DNA of 64,000 nt. Source: Rhodosorus marinus (taxonomy: Eukaryota; Rhodophyta; Stylonematophyceae; Stylonematales; Stylonemataceae). Location: the NCBI GenBank assembly GCA_029953675.1, contig JAMWBK010000005.1:2065001-2129000 (forward strand), given 5' to 3'. Within the stretch, counting starts at the first letter, position 1; every line of letters begins with the position of its first letter. Positions 11,375-26,198 of the stretch are shown piece by piece. Position numbers and translations under genes: made by a program. Under the pieces are notes generated by a model, which was given only the letters and a program-made list of their open reading frames with translations, was not told the DNA's origin and searched no databases.

Positions 11375-12244
11375 CCCAACTCTCGAATTTGGCGAGCCCA
11401 TATATTATTATTGAACTGTCCAGTGACAGTCTTGCACACCACCAAAAGGCACAGTGTTTACCAACAGGAAACTGTCCGCATTATCTTCGAACTCGAGTGG
11501 AAAACGTAGTAGTTCTAGGGTCCACAAAAAAAATAACTGCGAACCTTGGTCAACGTTCGTATTGCGAAGACTCGGGATACCCACCTTGAACCATACTCGA
11601 AGATGTCAAAACGGGTTTACCGAGAACGGGCCAAAGATGAAAACTCTGGGATTCGCGAGCTTTTTGTGGTTTTTAGTCAACAGAATTAGGGTAGTCCATG
11701 TCCCCATCAACGGAACTCTGGATGCAGCTAGAGGCAAGTCTAGCGTGCGCGCTGTGAAGGGCACTTTAAGGCCTGGCCACCGCGTCCATTACCTAAGACC
11801 ACTATCGTAGCAGTAGGCCCTCGAAACTCTCTTTCAGACGCTACGGCCAATGTGTCCTACCCGAAGCCAATTCACTTTCACGTCGTTTCGTGCGGTGAGT
11901 ATTGCTCTTCCTCCAAGACGGAGGCTACAAAAGTGCGTAGAGCTAGCTTCCGTCTTAAGCTGTTCTTCAAGAAGCAACGTCCTTAGTGTGAAACTGTATC
12001 GTCTGACCACCTTTAGAGCAAAAACTTTCGGCCATCGGACGAGCTGAGAAGATTGTGTTTAGAGGATGGGCACGGGCTTTGGTTTCGGGCGAGAACAGTG
12101 GGAGTTTGTGATTTACTGTATGTGCTAATGAGCTAGGGTTTTCAAAGGAGGGACTCGGATAATAATACGGGTACTATTAGGTTTTCCCCTGATGTTTTGG
12201 ATTGGAGGGCAGGGAGGGGTACATACTAGAAAAGCAGCTTCGTG
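11375..12244. other. intergenic between NOL9 and NKAP
   Basis: No gene is assigned. A plus frame without an ATG, from about 11740 to 11985, reads through a proline-rich then basic sequence ending in KKQRP. It could be a chance frame. The segment from about 12060 should contain the NKAP promoter. Confidence 0.35.
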
Positions 12245-13578
<1,334 letters not shown>

Positions 13579-13989
13579 CAAGGAAAAGCGCGTGCTGCAA
13601 TGTACGGACCCTCGGTCACTTGATCCGGAAGTTCTTTACCGAGAGGAGCGGGGACCCCAGGGCGATGTTGCGCCGACATGATGAATGTGGGGGCTTCCGT
13701 CTATCCATTGTGTTTGTGCGGGTACGGCACTCTGCTCTGTTGCTCCCTAGCTGGTTGGAATGATCTCATATTGAGGACAACCAAAATATGAGTTTCCGAC
13801 AGTGATTTCCCCCCTGTATCTGAGTAGTCTGTTCATATGGCGAGGATTCCTTCCACGTGTTTCGGGTACAGTGTATATACGCTCCGTGTTCATGGCACAA
13901 GTTTATAATAAAGGTCGGAACTGAGGCTTGACGTGTTGTCCAGAAGAGGAACCTTTCTCTGTAAACCAGTAGGTTCGGCTGCAGATAAG

Positions 13990-15557
13990 CTACTTGGCGA
14001 ATGTATTGAATTCTTCCATCTCGGCGTCGTATCGGAGCTTATCCTCAGCCGCGAGTTCAATGTAGTAGTCCTTCTTGTTCTGCTCGAGGTTCGCCCATCG
14101 CCTTCCGAGCTCAATGCTGACCTCTGTTACCGTCGCGGAACCGTGCGTGGACATCAGCTCGAACTTGGTGTGCTCTCTAGCGTCGTTGGAGAAGAAGAAG
14201 AAGGCAGTCATGTTTCTCTTCGGCATCAGCGCCTTCTCCGCCTTCTTCTTCTGTTTTTCCTCACGCGCCTTGGCTCTCTCTTCCTTTTCCTTCGACAATT
14301 CAGCCTGCGAGTTAGCGAAAATCAGAACATGCAACAAAAAAATTCAGTCCGGTTTGGTGGAAGCGATGGCTATTGAGAGGTGCTCCAAACTTCGTACCGC
14401 CCTGTTCTTCTTGAACTGAGAAACTGCTACCTCGCTTTCTACTTTTTGACGATAAGCAGACAGAGCCTTTTCCCGCATGAGCTCATACTCCTGGCGTGTG
14501 CGCTCCTCCTCAATGCGTTTCTGCTCTGCAACCTTAGTTGCGTAGTCGGCCAGCTCTTTCTCGTACCTCTCCTTGTCCTTGGCGGCAAGAGTGTTCCACT
14601 TTTTTGCGCCATTCTTTCTTTTCTGCACCTTGGCCCACTCTTCGCTGACGATCTTGCTCACTTCGGCGAACTCCATCCCAGGATTCTTCGCCTTGATATC
14701 ACTACGCTTGTCTGCACTGTAACAGACAAACGCGCTCATCGGCTTCTTCGGAGGTTGGATAACCGCCTTAGAAGTCTTGTTCGATGCGGTACTAGGGGCC
14801 ACAGCTGATGTACCGCTGATTGCCTGCTCGTACAGCTCAAGAGCGGCTTGTGTCTTCAGCTGCTGATTGTAGTACTCAAGTGCCTTCCTCTCCTCCTCGT
14901 AGGCAGCGGTTTTAGTCTTGTAGACCCGCATCTCTTCATCATACCGAGCCTTGTCCTGCTCAGCGAGTTTATTGAAGTGCTCGATCTCTTCACTGAAAGC
15001 TGGGAGTGCTTTCCAGCGTAGGCCGAGTATCTTCGTCACCTCCATGTGAGATACTTCCGGATTTTCGCTCTTCACTTTCTCACGGTTGGCGCTGCAGTAG
15101 TGCATGTACGAGGTGGTGTACCTCCGAGGAGCCTGAATAGCAGGAGCCTGGGGGGCTGTCAAAAGTTCTGGAACCGCTGCGACCGCTTTCTGGGAGTTTG
15201 GTCCCCCCTAGAGTGACAATAGAGGAGGATTCGCAGGTGTCAGAGCGTAGCTTGAGAACTGTGCTGAGAATTAATCAGATAAAAACTCACCGTCTGCTTG
15301 TTGGCGTTGATCTGGACACTGTTAAGCTGCTCAGTGAGAGCGGCTACCTGATCCTCGAGTTCCAGAGTTTTGCTCTTCAGCGCCTGGTTCTCCTGCTCCT
15401 TCTCCTCAATGCTGCACAATAGTTCTTTTGCCTTGGAGCCCGAGACTGTCGTCTTCTTGGCCTTGAATGCCTCGTCAACCGGTGGAAGCTCGTTAGTATC
15501 GACGGTCTGGAGTGCTCCCCGTCGACTCGCGGTCGTCGTTCCTGCTCTACGCGGCAT
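13990..15557 (-). CDS. three-HMG-box DNA-binding protein
   Basis: Exons are 15557-15291, 15207-14398 and 14304-13990 (introns 83 and 93 nt), giving 463 residues. A basic start (MPRRAG) is followed by a coiled coil of roughly 45 residues (IEEKEQENQALKSKTLELE). Three HMG boxes follow: box 1 begins PRRYTTSYMHYCSANRE, box 2 begins PPKKPMSAFVCYSADKR with a canonical KKPxSAF entry, and box 3 begins PKRNMTAFFFFSNDAR and ends at the C-terminus. The linkers are lysine/glutamate helices. Boxes of this class bind and bend DNA or nucleosomes without strong sequence preference. A coiled coil plus three boxes suggests a dimeric chromatin architectural protein, but I cannot name an orthologue. Confidence 0.88.
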
Positions 15558-16410
15558 GTTTCTACAAATATATCAGAACTAAGATGTATATTCCACCTCG
15601 ATCCTGATCAGCCTGATCTATGGACGCGTTGATGATCTGAAGTCAGGGCGTCTTCAGAACGCGAAACGGAGTTTACGATTGTGACTTTATACCCTTCTTC
15701 TCATGTGAGGGACGCGAGACTTCCAAATATCCGCACTCACATGCATTGATCGCTGAAAAGCTGAAAGCATTACTGTCAGCTTCTGCTGTTTTTTCTTGTA
15801 TTTTTCTACTAGATCTTAATTCGTAACGGCTAGACGGGGCACCAGATAAAATGCTTCACAAATATGCAGGTCGGGTTTTAGAGTGTGCGACCAAAGCAAA
15901 TTGCGCCAAGGCTTTTGATGGTGGCCATGATTCTCGGTAGAGTTTCCACGGCCGGGGCTTCAAGATGAATTTTCTAGACCGCGAGAAAGTGGTGTTTCAT
16001 CGTGGAATACGATGAGGTTGGGGCATCCCTGCCATACTACAAGGCTAAAACATGTTTGATGCAGAATTTGTCCGTAAGCTACTGTGCTTGTTAAGCTATG
16101 TGACGCCCACGCAAGCATCCAATCGATTCTCCTTCCGGGAGGGGGAAGAGTAAGACCCACGCATCGAATTTTCTTCAGTTTTCATCAGAATTTAAATATT
16201 TGAAAATAACGGCGAAGTCTCCCGAATCATCTGTTAGTGGGTCTATTGTGTGATTAGGTTAATGTATTGTTTGGGTTTATAGGTGCTCGGCATTTGTTCC
16301 ACAGGTTGTGAGGAGAGTCGCGAGACGTACGTCACGAGTTTTTGACTTGCTGTTCTCAGCAAATCCTCGATGTTCCAGCACAAACGTCCGTCCTAGGTAA
16401 AGCTTAGCAG
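15558..16410. other. interval between HMG-box and CCA-enzyme genes
   Basis: No gene is recognised. It should contain the HMG gene promoter (upstream of 15557 on the minus strand) and the 3' end of the CCA-enzyme transcript. A 66-codon minus frame at 15960-16160 shows no family features. Confidence 0.4.
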
Positions 16411-19038
16411 CTATGTTCTTCGTTGAGAAGCGAAAGTTTCCAGCCATTCTTCGGCGTCCTTCAACTGTGTACGGGGGTTTCGAAGCTGCCACTTAATCAT
16501 CTGGTCAATTGCGATGCCAACAATACGACCTCCACCTATTGAAAAAAAAAACCGTCTCAGCTCCCGCCGAGACTGGTCGCACAGACAAGAAGCAGGAGGG
16601 GATCACCTAGCCGCCTAGCAATCACATCTCCTCTCAACAGCGGCTTCATTCCGACCCCTGTTAGGGCTTGCTCTTGCTCAACCATAGCCTGCATTTCCTT
16701 TAGCAAAGGGTGTGGCGCGCCAGTTTCAAGCCTCACAAGTGCAAGCTCTGGAACCCAGCTCTGTATCCAAACGCAAGGCGGAGCCGAAGCAGTATGCTAT
16801 GAGATAATATTCTGGGCCAAATTTGCATGGTGAACGTAGCATACATCACTCTTGCTCTTGTAGAACCAATATTTTAGGTCGTTCGGATCCTCCGGAAGTC
16901 CGTTTTCGACCAGCGGAGCCAAGTGCCCAGATCGATGTAGAATAGTAAGTGCAGCTTTGGCAAGGGTTCTGGACCATCTCAACTTCTCAACAATAACCTG
17001 TGAATAGGGTTCCCGATGCCTTAGCTTTGCTTGCGATCTTCCGAATTACTTTGCAACATGGACGGTTCAAAGCGGAGGCATACCCGGTCGACTTCATGAT
17101 GGGAAGACTTAAGAAACGCAGCAGACACCATGGAATTGAGCCTTGCATCTGCAGCTACTTCCTCAGCTTCTGCCAGAATTTTTTCTACAGCAAATACACG
17201 CCCTGGCATTCCTTGGAAGCTAGTCTCTGAGAACACACAGCCACCGATCCCAAACCTGCCAACAGCACAAAGCCACAACAGTAAGTTGGTAAGACGCGGA
17301 AAGATGGTGGAAAACAACTTGCGGAGCTGAAGCTCGCTCCAGCTGTTTCATGTCATCTGAGAACTGCTGGATGGAAGGTCGTACTCTTCTATAAGACGAA
17401 GGCCCATGGATACCCTCTTCGACGTAAAAATTTTCTTAACTTCAATCCCAACTCGCTCTCGGCTTACTTTCCTCGCGAGAGCTGCGTGGATCTGCTCATC
17501 ACGAGCAGCCCTGTCGTAAGGCAACACACACACAGAGAAAGACACAATCAGGGAGGGATACTAGGAACCGTGGACCCTTAAAAACTAGTGCCTAACCGCT
17601 GTTTCCAGAGTACCTTTTGAAATCGTCCTCAAGCTCAAAACCCAACTGACAAGCAAACCGAATCTAACGGGAAACCGCGAATACCCAGGACAGCGTTTGA
17701 CAGAACCCCAAAATGAAAGTCTGATCAGGAAACCAAAAGGAAACTTTGCACATCCGCCCTGGATTGAGCTGTGAACGATTCTCCCTGAGCCAACAACGTG
17801 CGGACAATGAATCCCCTCTGCAAGCGTCTCTTCCCGTTTCACAAGCACAACCGGAGTTCTTGGAGGAAGGTGATCCGATGTAAACCATTTTTCCCATCTA
17901 CTTTCGTTTCTCGTAGTTCACTGAACGTTTCGTGCATTTGCATGCATCCACGATTTGTTGTAGTGACTATGTTTGCCTCTGTTGCTCTCGCTTCTACAGG
18001 AGCGCCTGGTTTGCATGCCACCCAAGACTGCCGCAGGGGATCCGGTTCCTTAACGACAATAACGATGTCATTGCCCGAGCTTGTTTGGCCCAGGGTCGAT
18101 TCACGACTCTGGTCTGACCGTCATTATGGATCGCAGGTGAGGCTGTGGTGGTTTAGAAACGCTTACCCCTCGTAGGAGTCTCAGTGGATCATCTGCTAGA
18201 GTGGTGAGTGGATCGACGGGGGTTCTCAGGATCCCATTTTCTAGGTCATGAAGTCCTCGCCCTGTGAAGTCCTCGACTTGTTCAGAGCGAAGGTTGTAGA
18301 ATAGAGCATTGATTGTGAAATCACGGCGGTTTGAGTCCTCCTGAGGGGTTCCGAAGAGGACCGCGGCTGGTACTCTTGAGTTTTCGGTGTAGGTTTCCTG
18401 GGGGGGCGGGGTTGCACCATCGCAGAAGACGGATGTAATTGTTCAAGTCCACGTCTAGGGCTCTATAGGTTTCTTCTTTTCATACCTTCCGGAGGTGTAC
18501 GGCGTCAATGGATTTACCGTAGAGTGTGAACATGGTCGTCTCCAGGTGCTTTGACTGATCAGGGCGTGCGGCAAGAGTCACAGCTTGTGCGGAACTCCCT
18601 TCCAATCGATTGTATTCTGCAAGAAGAGCCTCGGAGAACACAGCCCCGGTCTCATCTTCCAAAGCGATGTCAACATCCTCGCAGTTCTTTCCAAGCAGTT
18701 TGTCTCTGACCCATCCTCCAGCGATTCGAATGTCTGAGCGAGATTTCACTCGATTCAACAGGCCAAACAGCTTGATCTCAGCTTCATCCAGCTCTATTGC
18801 TTTGTACCTTGCTCCACTGCACCCTGAAACATAACGAAAACAACTCCATCTCCCCTCTAACCGCTGTCGCAGCCGGTCTAGTCCATTCCTGTACGATATC
18901 ATCAACCCGGGCTCAGCAAAATTCACTGGCTCTGGAAGTCGGTAAAACCTCACGTAGCCTTCTCCAAAGGCAGCATTCGCCACCAGCGAAAAAACCACAC
19001 ACGTCCTGATCAATTCTCAGTAGATTGCCCACTGACAT
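16411..19038 (-). CDS. CCA-adding tRNA nucleotidyltransferase
   Basis: This enzyme adds or repairs the 3' CCA end of tRNAs. Exons are 19038-18954, 18823-18486, 18397-18167, 17663-17614, from 17510, to 17084, 16997-16845, 16760-16607 and 16535-16411. The junction in the exon beginning at 17510 is unresolved: a stop just before 17340 must be removed by a short intron of about 42-100 nt. The class II signatures are present: IRIAGGWVRDKLLGK, the catalytic CEDVDIAL (DxD-type), RRDFTINALFYNL, DFTGRGLHDLENG, and DPLRLLRG joined to IRFACQLGFELE. The C-terminal half ends KPLLRGDVIARRLG and DQMIKWQL, as in plant-type enzymes. The start MSVGNLLRI gives a possible organellar leader. The intron between 18167 and 17663 is unusually long (503 nt). 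Confidence 0.9.
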
Positions 19039-19757
19039 TTGAGATTCTTCTACCTCAAGAAACTGTTTTTGGATAGTGGATGCCCTGCACCCAGCATTTC
19101 TGCGGTCACCTCTGAGAATTCCTCACTGGAGGAAAGGGGTGGGGGAGATCCTCGGTTTGCGCAAAGGAAACGGAGTATCATGGAGTGAACGAGCGATGCT
19201 GTTCGTCCCATGGCGGGTTGACCATCCACTACCTGGATGCGGATTGAGGCGAACCTGGTCTGCATCAATCATTATGAGGACTTGTATCGCTTCACCAGCG
19301 GAGCGAGTGTCATATCTATCTAAGAGTCTTAGCGAGAGGCACGTTCGCAAGCAACGCACGTAGACAGCGCTTATTTAGAATTATTATTGGAATAGAGATA
19401 GCTCTACATCTATAACTAGAACTCTGCGCTCAGATGAACTGAAGTCTTTTAACGATTTCAAAAAAACGACTTTGACGAAACAACGGAGCCCTTTGTGAAT
19501 GCCACGCTGTTAAGAACCCGTCTGCAAAGCAAAGTAAACACGCACGCTTCTTGCGGGGAAGCGCCATCCACACAGATTTTCCATGACCGCAGTAAACACC
19601 TGTGCTCCTCAAGCGTTCAACGTATTGCGGAGAAACTCCGGCCCCAGTGATGCCAAGTAGTCCCGGAGTTGCTACTAAATTTGCATGGAGACCTTCCACT
19701 TCTGTGCATAGTGCTTTCCAAGTGGAAACTCTAAAGAAGAGCACACATAGGGAAGCC
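19039..19757. other. interval between CCA enzyme and repeat membrane protein
   Basis: No gene is assigned. A minus frame at 19050-19268 lies just upstream of the CCA start and a longer one overlaps 19430-19792. The latter overlaps the end of the next gene in another frame and is probably 3' UTR. Neither has recognisable motifs. Confidence 0.35.
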
Positions 19758-22700
19758 TCACAGCTCGTCAAATAGTTCCCGGTACAAGTCATCGTAGTAG
19801 TCGTCTTGTTCTATAAGTTCAGTTGCTTCAACGTCTTCCTCTTCATCGTCGTCATCCTCCTCCGTCTCGTCAGGGAATGGAAGCTCGTCCGGTACCTCCT
19901 TCAAACTCGGTATAGTTTTGCTTCGTTTCATCAGTGCTAGTACACTTCTCGGAACATCAGCTTTAGCACCCTGCAAGATCAACAAGTCGAGTGTGAATTT
20001 TTCGTCTCAGATTGATGCACATTCTCCAGTTCTTTCCAACCAGCCAGAGTCCATAGCGGATTCATACCTGCTCTGGGAGCTGCAGATTGGTCTCCTCCAA
20101 AATGATCTCATCTTCAAAGACGGCATCCAGATAGAAGGCTTTCGTTTTCGTCCTTGAAAAGTCCACCAACCTTTTGAATGTACACTGCGCCCACATGAGC
20201 ACCACACGCGCAAGATGAGTTTAACGCCGAGCCTCAACAGGATACATCGAGCGGATGTGCTCGACCGCTGAATGATCGCTGTGACATAAAGTCTTACCAT
20301 TTTGCATGTGAAGTTCTTAAACGTTGAGTCGGAGAAATCCACTTTGCCAAGAAACGTCACCTGGAACACACCCAAACACATGTTTCAGGTTGAGTGTGAA
20401 AGAGTACGCATTGATCCAGTTCTACGCACGTTTGTGAGGGTAACCTTCTTCCACGTAGACTCTTTGAAACTCGTGTCTCCAGCGATGACGACCTTAACAT
20501 CATTCAGGCGTGTGAAAATAGTGTGTGTCCGTTAGGGAATATTACTAACAGCAGCTAATGAGTAACTGACGACCCTCTGGCGTACCGAAGTAATGCTAGA
20601 CTTCACAAAAGCGCTTTTTGAAAGAAGCAAATCACCACCGAAATACACCTAGTTGACACGGTTCGATGCAGATTCGGTGGATTACGTGGACACGTTAGCA
20701 TGATCCGTTGGCAGCGTCTATTTCCCTGTTGTGTTATTTCTTACGTCCTCGAGGCTGCTGTTGACGAACTTCGCGGCGAACAAGTTGGCGGATCCGAGGA
20801 CGTAGGAGTTTTTGACCTCCGACTTCTTGAAGACTCCCGTAGTGAGGGCAAGGTCCTTCAAGAATGAGATCTGATTGCGGTGCGAAACCAAGCAGGAAAT
20901 GAGCACAAGCAGAAGTGCTGAGGAACTGGACTATCTGCAGATCCTACCTCCGTCAGCAACGAAGTCGTAGCCTGGAACGTGTTGATGACCATCGTCGAGA
21001 AGATCTTTATCCCCTCAAGCTGTGCACCATTGAATCTAACCTTGTGAAGCATGCTTGATCCGTGCAGCTCGGACTGACCATGGCAACAACAATGGCTTGA
21101 GGTTATGCACAAGTCAAAGGTTTTGTATGTACAATAAAGAACGTTCAGACTTACGTCCAATATTGATGTATCCGACAGCTTGAAAATTTCCACCGAAGCA
21201 CCACCTCCAATGGAAATCTACAGCGGTTGCCGATAATCAGAAAAAAAAACAAACGGCGAAAACCCGTCGGAGCTGCCGGGAGTAGGCCATCGCGAAAAAG
21301 AGCTCTTGCTTGAATTGCTGGTTCTGCGTACCTTCTTCAGAATACTGCGGCCCAAGGAAAGCTTTTCTGCCACAAGGTCATGCGTGATGAAGAACTGAAA
21401 GCGGAAAGAATAGACGAAGATGAAAGTTCAGCAAACCTGGTACCCGGAGATGTCACATCCTTATATTGTGGAGAAGATCATTGGAAGTGGACGTTGCTAT
21501 GTATTTGTCATTACATCTGTAAATAAACCTCTGTCACAATGTACGCCTTTCAAGGACACGATGCCCTTCACAACCATATCCTGATGCACAATGCAAGATT
21601 GTTCAGAACTCCGTGGTCCCCAATGGCTGAGGCCAGAATCCGAAATTCCTTACTTCCACGGTTGTCTTCGACATTTGGGCTTTGGTGATGCTGAGCGCTC
21701 CACCAATGACCAAGTCCTTGAAGGTAGTGGTAATAGACATGACATCCTCAACTCGAGCCTCCATCGTTAGTCGAGCCTATGATGGGCAAAAGTACAATCG
21801 TGTTTTTCATGAGCTCGGATGTGTCATCCGTAACATCGCAAGGATTTCCTCCGCACTTACAGTTTTGATGAAGTTCTTCACCAAGGTCAGTTTTGATAGG
21901 CTCACTCTACCGGAAAACATCATCTGAGATGAAGAGCGTCGAATGGGGTTAAGACGACTTTCAAAAGGATAAAATGCTAACTGCAAAGTCGTGTCGGCAG
22001 TCTGGTAAGGCTCTCACCTCCCGTAGAACGTTGTCAATCAGTTTCATCTTGTTGACAACCACGATGTCGGAAAACTTTGCCTGGCAGACAACGAGCGTTT
22101 GCGATTCAAAACACGGCAAGAAAGCATTCTACGTCAAAAGGATGCTCTGGGTGGCATACCAGTCCGATGAGCGAGCCAGCAATAGTACCCGACTCTACGC
22201 TCTGCGGCTTCAGAAAGCTTAGCTACGAACAGAAACAGAAACGACACCTCTCGTCAGGGTCAGTAAACGGCCGGCGATCGAGTTCAGCGGAAGACGATTG
22301 ACGGAATGACAAACCTTCATGAGGATCGACTTCAGCACTACCATTTTACCCAATCCTCCTTCCTCTTCTGCTTTCCACTGTCATGTCAAAAAAGGGGTCA
22401 AAGGAGGGTGACAGGCATTTAGCAGGATTTGCCTTTGAGGAAGTAGCCCGCCCTTTCCCGTTGACGGAACGCCAAGATTGTGCTTTGAAGAAACAAAGCC
22501 CGCTTCAGAAGACGTACCCCGTGGATAACCCCCTCCTCGAAGTCAAAGGTTTTAGCTGACAAGGCGCTCTGGTACGTGATCTGTAGAAGCCATGAACGAG
22601 AGGATCCCGGAAAGTAGGTTCGAAGGCATCATTTGGTCAGAGAGCGCTTTTCGAAGAAAGAGTCACAATGCGAATGTATGCTCACGTTCGAAACAATCGA

Positions 22701-24025
22701 GTGTTTCAACTTGTACACGTTCAGATTCACAGGACTCGTCAAGACCACCTACGAACACAAGTTTATTGTTTCAGTTGGTCTCGAAATGAGTGAGCACATG
22801 CTTATCGATATCTATCCAAAGGCGTCCCCGGCAAAGTGGAGGTGACATCGTTCGTATGACGTCCTCTCCAATAAGAAAAGCATCCTTGTCAAACGAGAAT
22901 CTGGTCGATGACAGTTTGGCTTCATCGGCACCCCTTGCGGGCACGTAGAACAGCCATTGTCTGACCAGTCCCTGAAGAAGTTCTTCCGAATAGGAGACAA
23001 AGCATAAATTCTTTGAACAGGACTGGCCCAATCAATTCAGAATATAGGGGATCCGTCTCAGAGCACAGAGTGGGACATGATCAATCACGCCGATAGATAA
23101 ATGCACGTTTGTGGGCCCCGAAGCTTCTTGGCGTGTACAGTGTGTCGTTGGGGGGGATGCTTACGTTTGTGATTTCCACATTATCATTGTGAAAGTGTTT
23201 CATGTCGGACTGCTTTTGAAGTGGTCGTGGAACAAAGAAGCCAACCATATTAGACATTGCCTCGTTTCCACCAAGACTTATAGCGACTGCGGGATTGCTA
23301 CTAACCATGCCAACTGCCGTGTTTTCTAGGTACACGGTTAGACATTCTTCGGACTTTTCTTTGCTTGCCGCGTAGGGATCAAACCTGACAATGTTCGGCA
23401 TTGTCTTCCAAGCGTTCGAGTCTTCCGGACTAAGAAACTAGCAACAGAGACGAGCAGTAGTTTTTAGACTGAAAGCCGCTTCAACAGCAGGACTTTGGGA
23501 CAGCATATTCTGGGGCGAAGCCTACTCCTGAGTGACAAGGTACGCTTGTCATTATTTTGTACGTTGTACTCATTGCACTCAACATCATCGCGAAAATGAC
23601 TAAATAGAGGATTCGGAGCAGGTTCCTCGGATTCATTCTGAGAACCTTATCAAGCAAGACGTCCAGGAAGCCATCTTTGGGGAGCGAGGCCAGCTTTTCG
23701 TTTAGGACGAACTTTTCGTGCTTTTTTTTGTTGAATACGAGATGAAAACGATTAATTTGTCAGCGACCAACCTCTCGGAGTCTACAGCAGTGAGCAAAAT
23801 ATTCTTTACCTCCGTCTTGGCTTTTTTCGAAATAGAAGCGCTAGCTGTATCCCTTTCATGTCTCAGCTCGTAAAGCGTCCGGGCCTCCTTCGACGACGGC
23901 TCCCGAACAATCTCGCCTTCAGACCCTCGTGGTACACTGGATGCGTGCCGTCGTCTAATCAAATCACTTGATCCAGAAGTTTCTCCAACAGAGAACTCGG
24001 CGGGAGCCTTATCCTCGCTCGACAT
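19758..24025 (-). CDS. membrane-anchored protein of ~18 exon-coded 21-residue repeats
   Basis: I recognise no family. Proposed exons in transcript order are 24025-23810, 23711-23563, 23429-23165, 22971-22798, 22748-22686, 22580-22518, 22377-22315, 22080-22018, 21923-21861, 21716-21654, 21580-21515, 21394-21332, 21217-21155, 21073-20948, 20870-20745, 20492-20430, 20360-20298, 20184-20068 and 19970-19758. The total is about 693 residues. The N-terminus (72 residues, then more) is hydrophilic with an RRRHASS stretch. One membrane segment, LLRILYLVIFAMMLSAMS, lies near residue 95. A unique domain (ECLTVYLENTAVGMV region) and then the solenoid follow. A polyacidic tail (DDDDEEED region) ends the protein. 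Repeats share hydrophobic residues about every five positions and a central S/N-rich turn, suggesting a beta-helix-like coil per exon. The predicted topology is type II with the repeats outside the cytoplasm. Adhesion, wall or scaffold roles are speculation. Confidence 0.8.
20068..22971 (-). repeat. 63-nt exon repeat array
   Basis: Within the gene above, ten exons are exactly 63 nt (starting at 22748, 22580, 22377, 22080, 21923, 21716, 21394, 21217, 20492 and 20360). One is 66 nt (21580), and two are 126 nt (21073 and 20870). The exon 22971-22798 ends with two further 21-codon units, and 20184-20068 begins with one. All begin and end in phase 0. Introns between them are about 70-250 nt and do not look alike. 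At DNA level the exons are strongly diverged, so the array is old. Confidence 0.85.
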
Positions 24026-25835
<1,810 letters not shown>

Positions 25836-26198
25836 GCTGTATATGTGTTTCATTTTCCAAAAGCAGGAGAAAAAAGCCCTTTACCCAGATAAATAAAGAA
25901 AAGAACCTTTCACAGAAACTGAGCAAGCATATCAAATAGATTACGACGGAAGTACTGGAGGCAAGTTTCAGTTCCTTTCGAATCAACAAAAAAATGTGGG
26001 TCTTCAACGCGATTACTTCCGCATCCGTTAGCTCTTGCACAGCGCTCGGCTTCGTAGTCCAACTGATTCAGGGTCTCTGAATCAGAGGCAACGGTGCGTC
26101 AATCTGAAAACTGAAAACGGTCGAGTACTAATCATGACTAGCCCCAATATAGTGGTCAGTTCCGCAGAAAACGATAAACATGCGCAGCTTCATGATAA

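Noticed and set aside
17798-18175. 125-codon plus frame in the CCA-enzyme locus
   Set aside because: It lies antisense inside a long intron and overlaps exon 3 of the real gene; no motif.
19430-19792. 120-codon minus frame
   Set aside because: It overlaps the true stop region of the repeat protein in another frame and is probably 3' UTR.
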